Shown here one piece after another: positions 1-8,256 of a stretch of DNA of 38,531 nucleotides. Below the pieces are notes generated by a model, which was given only the letters and a program-made list of their open reading frames with translations, was not told the origin of the DNA and made no database searches. The position numbers were made by a program, and so were the translations under genes. Source of the stretch: Bacteroidaceae bacterium (GTDB lineage Bacteria > Bacteroidota > Bacteroidia > Bacteroidales > Bacteroidaceae). The first letter of the stretch is position 1. Each line of letters starts with the position of its first letter. Where the stretch lies: NCBI GenBank assembly GCA_017628845.1, contig JAGBYI010000001.1, positions 1 through 38,531 of the forward strand. Direction: 5' to 3'.

Positions 1-29
1 GCAGCCTTGATGTAGTTCATTCTCTTCAT
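1..29 (-). CDS. 5' end of a pilus-operon gene, cut by the left edge
   Basis: An ATG at 29-27 on the minus strand opens a frame that reads MKRMNYIKAA and then leaves the window. It lies downstream of the fimbrillin-like gene, on the same strand, after a 163-bp spacer. The basic, methionine-led start would suit a signal peptide of a further pilus component such as a tip or accessory fimbrillin, but only about nine codons are visible. The assignment rests on position alone. Confidence 0.5.
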
Positions 30-51
30 GATTCTGAGTGTTATTGATTCT

Positions 52-153
52 TGGCAGGGCGTGGGGAATCGAACCCCACAGCGGCCGCACATCGCCCCGG
101 TCTATGCGTGCGTCGCGGCCACGGCCATAAGGAAACCCTTAACCCCTCGCCCC
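52..153 (-). other. GC-rich structured intergenic segment with a tRNA T-arm-like hairpin
   Basis: Between the fimbrillin gene (stop at 193) and the next gene (start at 29) lies a GC-rich stretch. Positions 61-66 and 74-79 form a perfect six-pair stem around a seven-base loop that reads TTCGATT on the minus strand, the form of a tRNA T-arm. The following minus-strand bases end in CCA at 54-52. GGGGCG at 148-153, and again at 93-98, can pair with the CGCCCT next to that CCA. There is no convincing D or anticodon arm and the 102-nt span is too long for a tRNA. It may be an intercistronic attenuator or processing site, or a decayed tRNA end left by integration. Confidence 0.4.
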
Positions 154-192
154 GTTTGATTCTACGCAATTCGTGTACATGCTTGAATTGGT

Positions 193-1257
193 CTAGATGG
201 TCTCCTCATAAGTCGCTCCCGACTGCCATCCCTGTACGGTAACGGCTGCAGTGATCGCTCCCTTTGATACCGGCTGGTCCGGATCTGTAGAGCCGAGGCC
301 TGTGATGGTGAGCTCCACAGTGTAGGCCTTGTTGCGCTCTGGCGTATTGATCACTACCGGATAGTAGTACTTGGTGCTGTTGATTGTTGCAGCAACTACG
401 AGTCTGGTCTTTCTCGCAGAGAACGAACTCTCGAAACCTGTCTTGTCTGTCGATGTGCTGTTAGGGAAGCAGTAGAAGAGATGCGGAGTTGACGGCGCGT
501 GAGCTGCTCCGTTGGCAACTGATGCTCCAGGAGCAGCGAAAGTAAGAGCCTCACATGATGCCTTGTTTGTCGATCCGTCGATGATCTGTGTCGCAGCAGT
601 AGCTCCGTCCTTGCGTCCCATCTTGTTGTACCATGTAGAGATGGCTGCGTCTCCGCCGAGGTTCTGGTTTCCGACAACGTTTATAAGGGTTACATTGTCG
701 ATCTTGAGGGCTCCATAACCTGCAGGAAGAGCGTTGGTCACCTTCTGAAGAGCGACACGAGCCACAAGACGGCTCACTGTCACGTTTGCTGTAGCTCCTG
801 ATGCGCTTACAGTACATGACGTTGATCCCGCCATCACGAATCCGTCAGTCTTGGTCACGCTGTTGTCGGCAAGGTCGACAGCGATTGCCTTGAGTGCTGC
901 CTCTGTGTCGATGGCCTTGAGGTCCGGTCCGTTGACCACCGCCCAGACGCTCTTCGTACCGGTGGTGGTGCTGATGCTGATGCCTGATACTGATGTGCCG
1001 GCATCCTTGTAGATGTTGATCTTTCCTGAAGAATCGAACACGAGGATCTGGATACTGTTCACAGCCTTCTCATAGTCCTGAGCGGTCGTGTAGGCCGTTA
1101 CGGCTCTGGTCTGAGGCTCGTCCTCGAATCCGAGTGATACGTTAAGCATTGCAGGCTCCTGATTCTCCTGCTCCTGGCATGGAATGCAGTCCGCATTCTT
1201 GTCGCACGAGCAGAGCACAGCTGCTGCAAGCGCGAAGATTGATAATGTCTTTTTCAT
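193..1257 (-). CDS. Fimbrillin-like lipoprotein (type V pilus subunit, Mfa1/FimA-like)
   Basis: The protein has 354 residues from the ATG at 1257. I prefer this start because it opens directly into a lipoprotein signal (MKKTLSIFALAAAVLCSC); the longer frame from 1317 overlaps the upstream gene. Early in the mature part a motif EDEPQTRAV offers an arginine site like the one where gingipain-type proteases trim type V prepilins to free the donor-strand groove. The rest is Ser/Thr/Ala/Gly-rich and beta-strand-like with WAVVNGP, and it ends in a short VQGW-containing strand that could act as the donor strand. Subunits of this class travel as lipoproteins to the outer membrane, are cleaved and polymerise by strand exchange. 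It follows a second fimbrillin-like gene by 13 bp, so both share a transcript. It is probably the shaft subunit, but it could be an accessory one. Confidence 0.7.
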   Translation of the reverse strand: MKKTLSIFALAAAVLCSCDKNADCIPCQEQENQEPAMLNVSLGFEDEPQTRAVTAYTTAQDYEKAVNSIQILVFDSSGKINIYKDAGTSVSGISISTTTGTKSVWAVVNGPDLKAIDTEAALKAIAVDLADNSVTKTDGFVMAGSTSCTVSASGATANVTVSRLVARVALQKVTNALPAGYGALKIDNVTLINVVGNQNLGGDAAISTWYNKMGRKDGATAATQIIDGSTNKASCEALTFAAPGASVANGAAHAPSTPHLFYCFPNSTSTDKTGFESSFSARKTRLVVAATINSTKYYYPVVINTPERNKAYTVELTITGLGSTDPDQPVSKGAITAAVTVQGWQSGATYEETI

Positions 1258-1270
1258 TGCTTTATTTGTA

Positions 1271-2407
1271 TTAAAGGTTTGTAACTGGTTCATTGAGTAA
1301 CTCTTCTGTCCATTCAACGAGGGTAAAGTTCACATTCTCGAAGGTCTTGTCTCCGTAGAGTGTCGGTGATCCGAGATCCTTGATGATCAGTTCCTTAAAG
1401 CGGAAGTGAGTGTTGACAGGAACTGGCGAGGCTACTCCTTCCTGCATCTTGAGGATAGGGAAGCGGTAGTACATCAGAGAGCCGTCCATCTCAGCCTCAA
1501 GAACGATGGTCGTCATCGGTACGGTGAATGCATACCTGTCTCCCTGCATGAAGTCGACTTTAGGAACAGTCAGAGCGTTGTTGCAGATGTAGGAATAGAA
1601 GACATGCTGCGTGTCGTAAGGCTTTGCCTTGCTGATGACTACATCCATCTCATCCAGGAGCTGCTCATCCAACCTGAAGATATCTCCTACGTACGTAACG
1701 TTATTGGGTTTGTACCTAAAGACCTCCAGTCCGTTGAAGTTGTAGTAGTTGAAGTCTACCTTAGTTCCGGTAAATCCTTCCTTGTAGATCGACTGCGGCA
1801 CCTCTTCGTAAGAGGTCTCAGGGTAACGAGGCACGTCGCACAGATACATCCTCTTGACACGGAACTCCTTGGCATCGTAATTCGCGTTGTCCCAGTCGAC
1901 CGAGATCTTGTCGATAGTGATCTTGTTGATCTGTCTTACGAGCTCGATGATGTGTGTGGCGCCTTCTGCCTGAAGCTCGTCCCATCCCATGCTGATCTCT
2001 CCCTTTGCGTAGTAGTGAGTCTTCTGCTCTTCCAATGCGGTCAGAATGATTCCGTCCTTGACGCTTCCGCTCTGTACGATGAATGCTGCGCGGGTACACG
2101 GCTTAAGGTTCACGATGACATTTGAGCTTCCACTGACATCGTAATTGTCGGTATAGCTGACCTTGTTCTCTGCGTCGTATCCCTTGACAGTAAGGATGGC
2201 ATTTAGGATCTCGTCCTCCTTGTCGTTGACCGATGTGCCTCTGGTCTGGATGCCTGTCGAGATGTAAAGGTGGACTGGGATGCTTCCCGTCGTTATTTCG
2301 CCCACTGCAGGAAGGTCCTGAGGGTTCTGGGGCACTGCAACGCCTTCCTTGTTGCAGGCCATGAGTACTCCGAGTGAGTACGCCAGTAGTAGAAATTTCC
2401 TTTTCAT
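1271..2407 (-). CDS. FimB/Mfa2-like fimbrial anchor or subunit lipoprotein
   Basis: A 378-residue protein with a lipobox at residues 15-18 (LMAC). The mature part starts with a beta-strand-rich region (IPVHLYISTGIQTRG) and alternates strands to the end, as in the FimB/Mfa2 anchor and accessory fimbrillin families. It lacks the Ala/Ser-rich composition of the neighbouring shaft-like subunit and ends in an acidic tail (VEWTEELLNE). In P. gingivalis the Mfa2 protein anchors the pilus and limits its length, and this position just upstream of the putative shaft gene fits a similar role. It lies 30 bp downstream of the DUF3868/OmpA gene, in one operon. The fold-level assignment is fair; the exact role (anchor or subunit) is inferred. 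Confidence 0.6.
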   Translation of the reverse strand: MKRKFLLLAYSLGVLMACNKEGVAVPQNPQDLPAVGEITTGSIPVHLYISTGIQTRGTSVNDKEDEILNAILTVKGYDAENKVSYTDNYDVSGSSNVIVNLKPCTRAAFIVQSGSVKDGIILTALEEQKTHYYAKGEISMGWDELQAEGATHIIELVRQINKITIDKISVDWDNANYDAKEFRVKRMYLCDVPRYPETSYEEVPQSIYKEGFTGTKVDFNYYNFNGLEVFRYKPNNVTYVGDIFRLDEQLLDEMDVVISKAKPYDTQHVFYSYICNNALTVPKVDFMQGDRYAFTVPMTTIVLEAEMDGSLMYYRFPILKMQEGVASPVPVNTHFRFKELIIKDLGSPTLYGDKTFENVNFTLVEWTEELLNEPVTNL

Positions 2408-2437
2408 GATTGTGTTGATGATTAAAGTTGGTATTGA

Positions 2438-4417
2438 TTAAAGTGAGTATTCGAATTCATCATCCGGCTGGGCATTGAGCCCGTATCTGCGTATCAGTAC
2501 GGATATCTCCGGGTCGAGATTGCCTCGGTGGATGTAGGTCGGATCCTGAGAGCAGGAACGCACGTAGCACTCGACGGCTTTCTGCTCGTCTCCTCTTCTG
2601 CTGTACAGCACGGCAAGCATGTAGTTGACCTGCGCTGACCTCTCAAGGCTCTCCAGGATCTGCATCGCACTGGCGTTATAGTCCATGCAGAGGTAGGCGA
2701 TGGCAGTATTGTAGTCGTTGTATGGTCTCAGGAGAGTGAGTGCTGTCTCGTAGTCCCTGTCTCTGATGGCCTGTACGCCGTTCATGTATGTAGAGTCGAG
2801 AACTGTAGTGTGGACGGTATCCTTGACCATTCCCTTGCGGTGCAGGTGGAAGTCGAAGCGGACTGTCCTGAGTCTAGGATAGAGCTTCTCTCTCATGTGA
2901 CGATAACAACCGAGACTCTGAAGTGACCTTTCCCTTTGGTCTATGTCCTTGATTTCTGCATAAGAGATGTAACTTTTCTTCTCATCTTCCGTCATCACTG
3001 TGTCCTTCTCCACAAGGCGGTCGAGCATCTGCCAGTTCTCCCCGTTGCTTCGGCCTATCATCGGGATCTGAGTCCTCTTCTGGATGATGATGTTACCTTC
3101 CTCATCCACGGCGAATCCTCGTTCTCTTTCCAATGAATCCTGATAGTGGTTCATCCACTTGGAGAAGTACTCCGATATGCCTTCAGAACGCAGCTTTGAG
3201 AGTCTGTCGTTGAACTTCATGGTTCCCTCCGGAGACGCTGATGAAGTGACCACTATAGAGTCCAGATCGAACTTCTCGTTCTGCATGAGTGACATGAGGT
3301 TCTCCTTGATACGTCCTATCTCATCAGGGTTATTGCCCATCTTCTCGTCCACCTCGAAACTACCTGAGGCAAACTCGATGTAGCAGGCCGTGTTCTCTTC
3401 CACTCTTCGCTCGATGACCTTGGTAAGGTATCTCTCGCGGTTATCCACGAACGCCGAGAGTGACGAGATGTAGAACGTGAGCGGGTCGCTCATCGGGATG
3501 TCGTAGATCTTCTGGTCAGACTCGTAGATGTCTCCGGAAAGTACTACGTCGACCTTTCTGAGCTTCGGACGTGTCTTTATAGGCTGAACGTATCTGTAGA
3601 TGAAATCACCGCTAAATGTCTGTATGACTGTGTCAAGCCTTAAGCCCTCTGTCACTATAGGGACCTTCACGTACTTGCGGTACATCTTCTCCCTTTTTGA
3701 CATCCGCTTGTTGTTGGCCTTTCTCGCCAGATCATCAGTGTAATGCTCTATGGCTTCCTTTTCCGTCACACCATAAACCGAGGCGAACTCCTCGTCAGAG
3801 ACGTAGGTGGAGTCGGTCTTGAATGCATACAGATCCGGCATGTTCCTCTCAATGAAGAGCTCCAGCAGCCACCAGTTCACGAACTCGTCCGGGTTGGTCA
3901 CGATGGTCGCGAGGAACTTCTCGTACTGCTGATATCCCTTCAGCTGTCCCTTGCGGTACTCGGCTCCGGTGATGATGACAGGATCGAGATCGAGTGTGTC
4001 CTGCAGGATGTACATCTGAGGGCGGAACCTCAGCTGCCACTTGCTGTCCTGCATGCTCTGAGGGACGATGACCTGGAACTCGATGTCCACACGGCCGTTC
4101 CTCTCGGCCACGTTACGGAAGCGTGCGGTCACAACCGCTGCGTCAAGCACGTCGTGAGCTACCATCTCTCCGTCCTCGTTCTTGATGGCCTTCATGATGA
4201 GGATCTCCTTGTCGCCGTCCTTGATGACAAAGGTGTCCCTCTGAGCCTTCAGGTCCTTGCGGATGTCGGGGATGAAGTCCTGCTCCTTGGTCAGAGCCAG
4301 TGATGGGCGGACAGTACCGCTCTTGAGGGTCTTCATCTTGCGTCCCGAGGCGCATCCTGCAATCAGAAAAGGTAAAGCTATCGCTAAGAATATGTAATAT
4401 ATCCTCTTCATTTTCAA
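2438..4417 (-). CDS. DUF3868/OmpA-like TPR lipoprotein of the pilus operon
   Basis: A 659-residue lipoprotein (lipobox LIAGC, Cys22). The N-terminal third is the DUF3868-type region found with Bacteroidetes fimbrial operons. About residues 340-470 look like an OmpA C-terminal domain, which binds peptidoglycan: a strand carrying ASGSFEVDEK, then NPDEIGRIKENL, then VVTSSASPEGTMKFNDRLSKLR. The last 120 residues look helical and repeat-like (ALTLLRPYNDYNTAIAYLC, LAVLYSRRGDEQKAVECYV), suggesting TPRs. Such a protein could tether the pilus base to the cell wall and act as an assembly scaffold. It starts 118 bp after the TraQ-like gene, past a hairpin, and runs straight into the fimbrillin genes. 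The N-terminal family call is from recall, and the OmpA and TPR calls are from sequence pattern. Confidence 0.65.
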   Translation of the reverse strand: MKMKRIYYIFLAIALPFLIAGCASGRKMKTLKSGTVRPSLALTKEQDFIPDIRKDLKAQRDTFVIKDGDKEILIMKAIKNEDGEMVAHDVLDAAVVTARFRNVAERNGRVDIEFQVIVPQSMQDSKWQLRFRPQMYILQDTLDLDPVIITGAEYRKGQLKGYQQYEKFLATIVTNPDEFVNWWLLELFIERNMPDLYAFKTDSTYVSDEEFASVYGVTEKEAIEHYTDDLARKANNKRMSKREKMYRKYVKVPIVTEGLRLDTVIQTFSGDFIYRYVQPIKTRPKLRKVDVVLSGDIYESDQKIYDIPMSDPLTFYISSLSAFVDNRERYLTKVIERRVEENTACYIEFASGSFEVDEKMGNNPDEIGRIKENLMSLMQNEKFDLDSIVVTSSASPEGTMKFNDRLSKLRSEGISEYFSKWMNHYQDSLERERGFAVDEEGNIIIQKRTQIPMIGRSNGENWQMLDRLVEKDTVMTEDEKKSYISYAEIKDIDQRERSLQSLGCYRHMREKLYPRLRTVRFDFHLHRKGMVKDTVHTTVLDSTYMNGVQAIRDRDYETALTLLRPYNDYNTAIAYLCMDYNASAMQILESLERSAQVNYMLAVLYSRRGDEQKAVECYVRSCSQDPTYIHRGNLDPEISVLIRRYGLNAQPDDEFEYSL

Positions 4418-4435
4418 TATATCAAGTGGGGAAGC

Positions 4436-4458
4436 AAAACCGGAGGTGCCGTCTCCGG
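4436..4458 (-). terminator. Hairpin between the TraQ-like gene and the DUF3868 gene
   Basis: CCGGAG at 4440-4445 and CTCCGG at 4453-4458 form a perfect six-pair stem with a seven-base loop. On the minus strand the stem is followed by TTTTGC. The short T-run makes it a weak terminator or attenuator that could set the ratio of the upstream proteins to the pilus subunits. Confidence 0.4.
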
Positions 4459-4535
4459 ATTCACATAAACAACATCTATTATTAACCTTTATTCACTTAT
4501 GAAAAATTTACTTCACTGCGGTGTCCCTCCCGGCA

Positions 4536-6341
4536 CTAGAGGGCTATATTTGTTGCTCCAGATGAATTCGACTTTCCGTTAAGGGTCATGGCCCCTATCT
4601 CGTTCCTGACTCTGAGAGTGACTCCGGAAACTTTCTCACCTGAGATATCTATCTTGAGTGTCTCTTCGACGATGTAGTAGTAGGCGCGTTCCTTCTTGAA
4701 CGACTGCCACCAGATCTGATCTGAATTCTCTCCGTCGCCCGGATTGCAACAGTATTCCATGACATTGCTCATCTCGTATGAGCTTGTCATCTTTGCTGCA
4801 AGCGCATCCCTGTCAATGAGGGTTACGGAATTACCGCCATAGATTCCTGAGGAAGTGTTGCTGTCGCTCATCGTCTTGCTCTTGGTGACGTATGTGAAAT
4901 CTGTTTCGTAATACTCATATGTCGAGGTACACACCCTTGCATTGCCCTTTATGGTCAGTGTTGTAATCAACTTGAGCTCTATGTCATATGGATTCGATCC
5001 TATCTCCGCATAATGCTTTCCGTTGGCCTCATTATGTTTAAGAGTGATGTCAAGATACGGATGCCTCACCGGTTCAGAATAGCTCACATTGGTCTTCTCG
5101 ACAGTATAACCGTCAGTAAGCTGCACGGAGATATCATGTTTGCCAGGCCTGGTGGTCGGCAAATTATATTTGTAGATTGGATTTCTTGAGAAGTTGATGT
5201 TCTGCGAAGCTATGGTCTTTCCGTCTAGAGTGATTGAAGCATTGTATTCGGTAGCGGTGTCTCCCTCCTTGAGAGTCAGCATCATCACCGTACCACTTCC
5301 GCTGGTGTCCATCTCTGCATAGATGGAGAATGGAAGAGCATCGACCGCGTATGGGATCTCAAGGACTTGTGAGAAGTCATTGGTGCTGATTATCATCTTG
5401 ATCATATGCTTGCCCTTGTCGGTTCTGGAGAGGTCGTAGGATCTTACTGTTGCATCCTTGAAGGATTCAGTGAATGATGCACCGTGTTCCTTGCCGGCAT
5501 CATCTATAAACTTTACGCTATGACCGCCGTCGACGGTATAGGACACCGTGTAGGTCTCATCCCTTGATCCTTCCAGAAGAGTCAGGAATAATCTGTGCGA
5601 GAGATTTTCTGCGTCATACTCGATATCTGCCTGCACCTTGAACGAGTAGTCGTTGACCTTATAGGGAAGGTCAGTCTTCTGTGAGTGCTTCGCGGTACTT
5701 ATCTGTAGATTAACGGTATGCTCACCTGGTTCCAGCGGCGGTAGATCATAAGTCTTCACTATATCGTCACTGAATGTCTCCTGATAGGTTTTTCGAGGCT
5801 CCTTGTTGTCTATAGTGAAGGATATAGTATACGTGTCTGTAGGTTTTCCTTCCTTAAGCGTCACTTCAAGTGAATTTGACTTGGTCTTCTCGTCAAAGAG
5901 GATATTACAGTCAAAGGTAAACGAGTAATCTTCTGCTGAAAATACGACATCAAGAGCTTGAGAGTATTCATCAGTGCTTATGTTCAATCCAAGGGTATGT
6001 TCACCTGGTTGAACTTTAGGCAGAAGATAGGTTCTCGACGAGACATCATTGAAGTCCGCCTTCATAGATCCTTCATGTGTCGTGCCTGAAGGCTCCGTAA
6101 GTATCAGGTCGGCCTCACCATCCAGCGTGAAAGCGATATTGTACTGGTTCTCCTTGATGCCGCTGATCCTGGTAAGGGTCAGGCTATGACTGTCGGTTGC
6201 ATCGTCGTATGACACCACAGCTGCAAAGCCAAAGGAGTGATCTATGGCCGTAATCTCAGTGACACACGAGACCGTCATCGTGAATGCGAATATTGAAGCA
6301 AGAAACGCAACCAAGAATCTAATGTGACGAGCCTGTCTCAT
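4536..6341 (-). CDS. Lipoprotein with four tandem TraQ/DUF3872-like beta domains
   Basis: A 601-residue protein with a lipoprotein signal (TVSC, Cys26). Residues about 37-422 hold four repeats of roughly 85-100 residues. Each has a Y-x-I/V-x-F/Y-T strand followed by D-G or D-N, then a Y-x-L strand, a P-G-E/K-H-x turn, an I-S-T-x-x-x-S-Q strand (degenerate in the last repeat) and a closing hydrophobic strand (DYSFTF, DYSFKV, LPFSI). The strand order resembles the single domain of Bacteroides conjugative-transposon TraQ (DUF3872); this is my own alignment by eye. The last 170 residues are a different beta-rich region with VTLID and a C-terminal strand. It overlaps the upstream 103-residue gene by four bases (ATGA), so the two are translationally coupled. 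It could be a surface stalk or adhesin of the pilus. Confidence 0.55.
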   Translation of the reverse strand: MRQARHIRFLVAFLASIFAFTMTVSCVTEITAIDHSFGFAAVVSYDDATDSHSLTLTRISGIKENQYNIAFTLDGEADLILTEPSGTTHEGSMKADFNDVSSRTYLLPKVQPGEHTLGLNISTDEYSQALDVVFSAEDYSFTFDCNILFDEKTKSNSLEVTLKEGKPTDTYTISFTIDNKEPRKTYQETFSDDIVKTYDLPPLEPGEHTVNLQISTAKHSQKTDLPYKVNDYSFKVQADIEYDAENLSHRLFLTLLEGSRDETYTVSYTVDGGHSVKFIDDAGKEHGASFTESFKDATVRSYDLSRTDKGKHMIKMIISTNDFSQVLEIPYAVDALPFSIYAEMDTSGSGTVMMLTLKEGDTATEYNASITLDGKTIASQNINFSRNPIYKYNLPTTRPGKHDISVQLTDGYTVEKTNVSYSEPVRHPYLDITLKHNEANGKHYAEIGSNPYDIELKLITTLTIKGNARVCTSTYEYYETDFTYVTKSKTMSDSNTSSGIYGGNSVTLIDRDALAAKMTSSYEMSNVMEYCCNPGDGENSDQIWWQSFKKERAYYYIVEETLKIDISGEKVSGVTLRVRNEIGAMTLNGKSNSSGATNIAL

Positions 6342-6649
6342 AGCTGTATCGGTCTGTCAAAGTCATACATATGCTGAGCATACTGCTCAACCTTCATAGC
6401 GAGATCGCTGGGCCATGAGCACCAAAAATCACAAAGACTTACGCAATTAGCGCCTGTGTTGCGTCCCTGTAGAATCAGACAGTATGCTTCCTTGGCGTCC
6501 TTGCCGCTTGCGAATGTCAGAGGCAGCTGAAGACATCTGTCATCGATTTCATTTCTTACGCAGAAGCTGATCACGCCGAAAGTCTCGTGAAGCACAGCAG
6601 AATGATAGTTGCTGAAGTCTATGGATGTTCTTGAAAGTAATATCTTCAT
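6338..6649 (-). CDS. Small soluble protein of the pilus operon, unrecognised
   Basis: It has 103 residues from the ATG at 6649 (MKILLSRT); the longer frame to 6688 would overlap the upstream gene. It has no signal peptide or membrane segment, so it is probably cytoplasmic. It contains four cysteines, two of them in CVSLCDFWCSW. Its ATG-proximal neighbour is four bases away, and its stop overlaps the start of the TraQ-like lipoprotein gene, so it is firmly inside the operon. I do not recognise the family. Confidence 0.55.
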   Translation of the reverse strand: MKILLSRTSIDFSNYHSAVLHETFGVISFCVRNEIDDRCLQLPLTFASGKDAKEAYCLILQGRNTGANCVSLCDFWCSWPSDLAMKVEQYAQHMYDFDRPIQL

Positions 6650-6653
6650 GTCT

Positions 6654-6947
6654 TTATGGTTTTTCTGTTTTCTTTGCATTTCTGTCACGCAGTCTTATGT
6701 AGAGCTCAAGACTGAACCAGGCCTCGCCCTCGAACTCATATACCGGCTCGTCATTGTATTTGGCCGTACAGTATTCATCAAAGAAGCGTTTCGTGTCCCA
6801 TCTGTTCTCGAATAAGATCGGCAGGGATATCTCTCCCTCATAGCCTTGAGGCTTATGGATGAAATAGACTAAATCTAGTCTTTCGTTAAGGCAGCAGGCT
6901 CGGAAGAGGGAAGTGTCGATAGGATATTTGTCGATTATCACTAACAT
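6654..6947 (-). CDS. Small soluble protein of the pilus operon, unrecognised
   Basis: A 97-residue protein without a signal peptide, rich in aromatic and acidic residues (FFDEYCTAKYNDEPVYEFEG) and ending in a basic tail. It sits 12 bp downstream of the DUF3575 gene and 4 bp upstream of the 103-residue gene, on the same strand. Two cytoplasmic proteins between secreted pilus components suggest a regulatory or chaperone pair, but no known domain is visible. Confidence 0.55.
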   Translation of the reverse strand: MLVIIDKYPIDTSLFRACCLNERLDLVYFIHKPQGYEGEISLPILFENRWDTKRFFDEYCTAKYNDEPVYEFEGEAWFSLELYIRLRDRNAKKTEKP

Positions 6948-6959
6948 GGCCTTGACGTG

Positions 6960-7517
6960 TTAGAAGATGTACTGAACTGCTATCCTGAGTTCGTTTGGCA
7001 GGAAGAACCATTTGCTGCCCTTGTCCGTGATCCTGCCACATGACGGACAGGCATAACTGACGTATGTCTTCTGTCCACCCCAGAGAGAAAGACCGAAGTC
7101 TATGTTCAGGTTCTCGTGAACCATGAGGGAATATCCTCCTCCCAGACTCAGTCCGAATGCGTCACCCTCCTCTGTTGCCTGAGAGAAAATTCCACCACGG
7201 TTGTATTCCTCATACTGCGCCATGCCGGAAAACCACCATCCGGAATAGATATGCCAAGGCCAGTATCTTATACCCGCTGCATAGGTCTGCTGTCTGTTCT
7301 GCATCTGCTTGGATGGATCCCCCTTGTGGAAGGTCCATGGATTGACGCGAGCAGACGCGTTGACGCTGATATGCCGACCTACCGCACCAGAACCTTCCAC
7401 ATTGATGGTTCCAAGGCATACGTAGTCGAAAAGATTGGTGGAAACGCTCCAGTCTTGAGCTGAAGCTGTTGTTGAAATGACTGCTATGAAAGTCATAAGT
7501 AGTAGTATCTTCTTCAT
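6960..7517 (-). CDS. DUF3575-like outer-membrane beta-barrel protein
   Basis: It has 185 residues from the ATG at 7517. I chose this start because a Sec signal peptide follows at once and ends in ASAQ; the longer frame to 7730 would run into the traO-like gene's terminator. The mature part has alternating aromatic strands (SVSTNLFDYVCLGTINV, GLSLGGGYSLM, LNIDFGLSLWGG) and ends in a terminal barrel strand (LRIAVQYIF). This matches DUF3575 proteins that accompany Bacteroidetes fimbrial operons. A CPSC pair near residue 160 may form a loop disulfide. The likely site is the outer membrane, as a base or stabiliser of the pilus. Confidence 0.65.
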   Translation of the reverse strand: MKKILLLMTFIAVISTTASAQDWSVSTNLFDYVCLGTINVEGSGAVGRHISVNASARVNPWTFHKGDPSKQMQNRQQTYAAGIRYWPWHIYSGWWFSGMAQYEEYNRGGIFSQATEEGDAFGLSLGGGYSLMVHENLNIDFGLSLWGGQKTYVSYACPSCGRITDKGSKWFFLPNELRIAVQYIF

Positions 7518-7586
7518 ATATGGCATTTTGTTCGTTCTTTTTAAAGCAGGCCCATCTCCCGACGCGCCTGCAGATGTAAGTAAAAG

Positions 7587-7623
7587 TAAAAACTGTATAC
7601 GCATGAGTGCATGCGTATTACAG
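7587..7623 (-). terminator. Intrinsic terminator after the traO-like gene
   Basis: ATACGCAT at 7597-7604 pairs with ATGCGTAT at 7611-7618, and the stem extends to CTGT/ACAG at 7593-7596 and 7620-7623 with one bulge. On the minus strand it is followed by five Ts (7588-7592). The traO-like stop codon is at 7631, so this terminator would largely uncouple traO from the rest of the operon. Confidence 0.7.
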
Positions 7624-7630
7624 ATTTGCG

Positions 7631-8233
7631 TCAAAAGAGATTTACCCTTGCACCTATTCCTGAATTGACTCTGACTTTGCTGAGCGGTGAGCTGAAATTT
7701 ACCGGCACCGCGCACCGGATGAGAATACATGTCTGACGGCTGACGAACAGTTCCAACTCAAGAGCTGCAGACAGACCGTAAAGAAACCCCCAGTCACCCA
7801 GACCGGTGTCAATGTATGATGGAACCCTCTTCTGAGGGTCGTACAGTTCACATCCAAGGAAGACTCCTCCTCCTGCATACAGTCCTACATGGCGGCCTCT
7901 GGTAGCGACAATCCTGTGCATGTATTCCCCATGCGCTAGAATTGTGTAGTTCTGAATTGCCCGTGACATGGCTGTTTCGTCTGAAAAGATCTGTTTGGAG
8001 AATGGGGAATAGCTGACGCCAGCTTTCGCGTTCCCGTACATGAGATAACGTCCCCACCAGAGGTCTGCGCCAAGTGGAATCTCACCGGAGAAACTGTAGT
8101 GGATTGACGCACTGATATTGTCCTGACCATTCATCGTTCTCTGCGCAGAAGCAGTGGATGCGGACAGGATACAAATCATCAGAGCATAGACGGTCTTGAG
8201 GCCGTTAAGCTTAGTTCCTCCAGTGAGTTTCAT
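7631..8233 (-). CDS. traO: TraO-like conjugal transfer outer-membrane protein
   Basis: A 200-residue protein with a Sec signal (ASTASAQ) and a small-barrel pattern. The C-terminal half follows the TraO family of Bacteroidetes conjugative transposons: a YAGGGVFLGCELYD block, a GDWGFLYGLSAALELELFVS block and a final strand SGIGARVNLF. In conjugative transposons TraO belongs to the transfer apparatus and is predicted to sit in the outer membrane. Here no other transfer-channel genes surround it; the next genes make a type V pilus. A strong promoter lies immediately upstream and a terminator immediately downstream, so it forms its own unit. Similar barrels exist outside transposons, so the function may be pilus-related rather than conjugative. 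Confidence 0.65.
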   Translation of the reverse strand: MKLTGGTKLNGLKTVYALMICILSASTASAQRTMNGQDNISASIHYSFSGEIPLGADLWWGRYLMYGNAKAGVSYSPFSKQIFSDETAMSRAIQNYTILAHGEYMHRIVATRGRHVGLYAGGGVFLGCELYDPQKRVPSYIDTGLGDWGFLYGLSAALELELFVSRQTCILIRCAVPVNFSSPLSKVRVNSGIGARVNLF

Positions 8234-8256
8234 ATTTCAATTTTACCTTGCGTCGG

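Noticed and set aside
52..153. A complete tRNA gene on the minus strand
   Set aside because: The T-arm and CCA look right, but no D arm, no anticodon arm and an excessive length prevent a gene call.
1406..2125. Plus-strand 239-residue open frame
   Set aside because: It is the antisense shadow of the FimB/Mfa2-like gene; it has low-complexity hydrophobic and acidic content and no start context, while the minus-strand frame encodes a lipoprotein with a clear signal.
3743..4303. Plus-strand 186-residue open frame
   Set aside because: It is a shadow of the DUF3868/OmpA gene, rich in V, L, D and H, which is the typical mirror composition of the coding strand, and has no family pattern.
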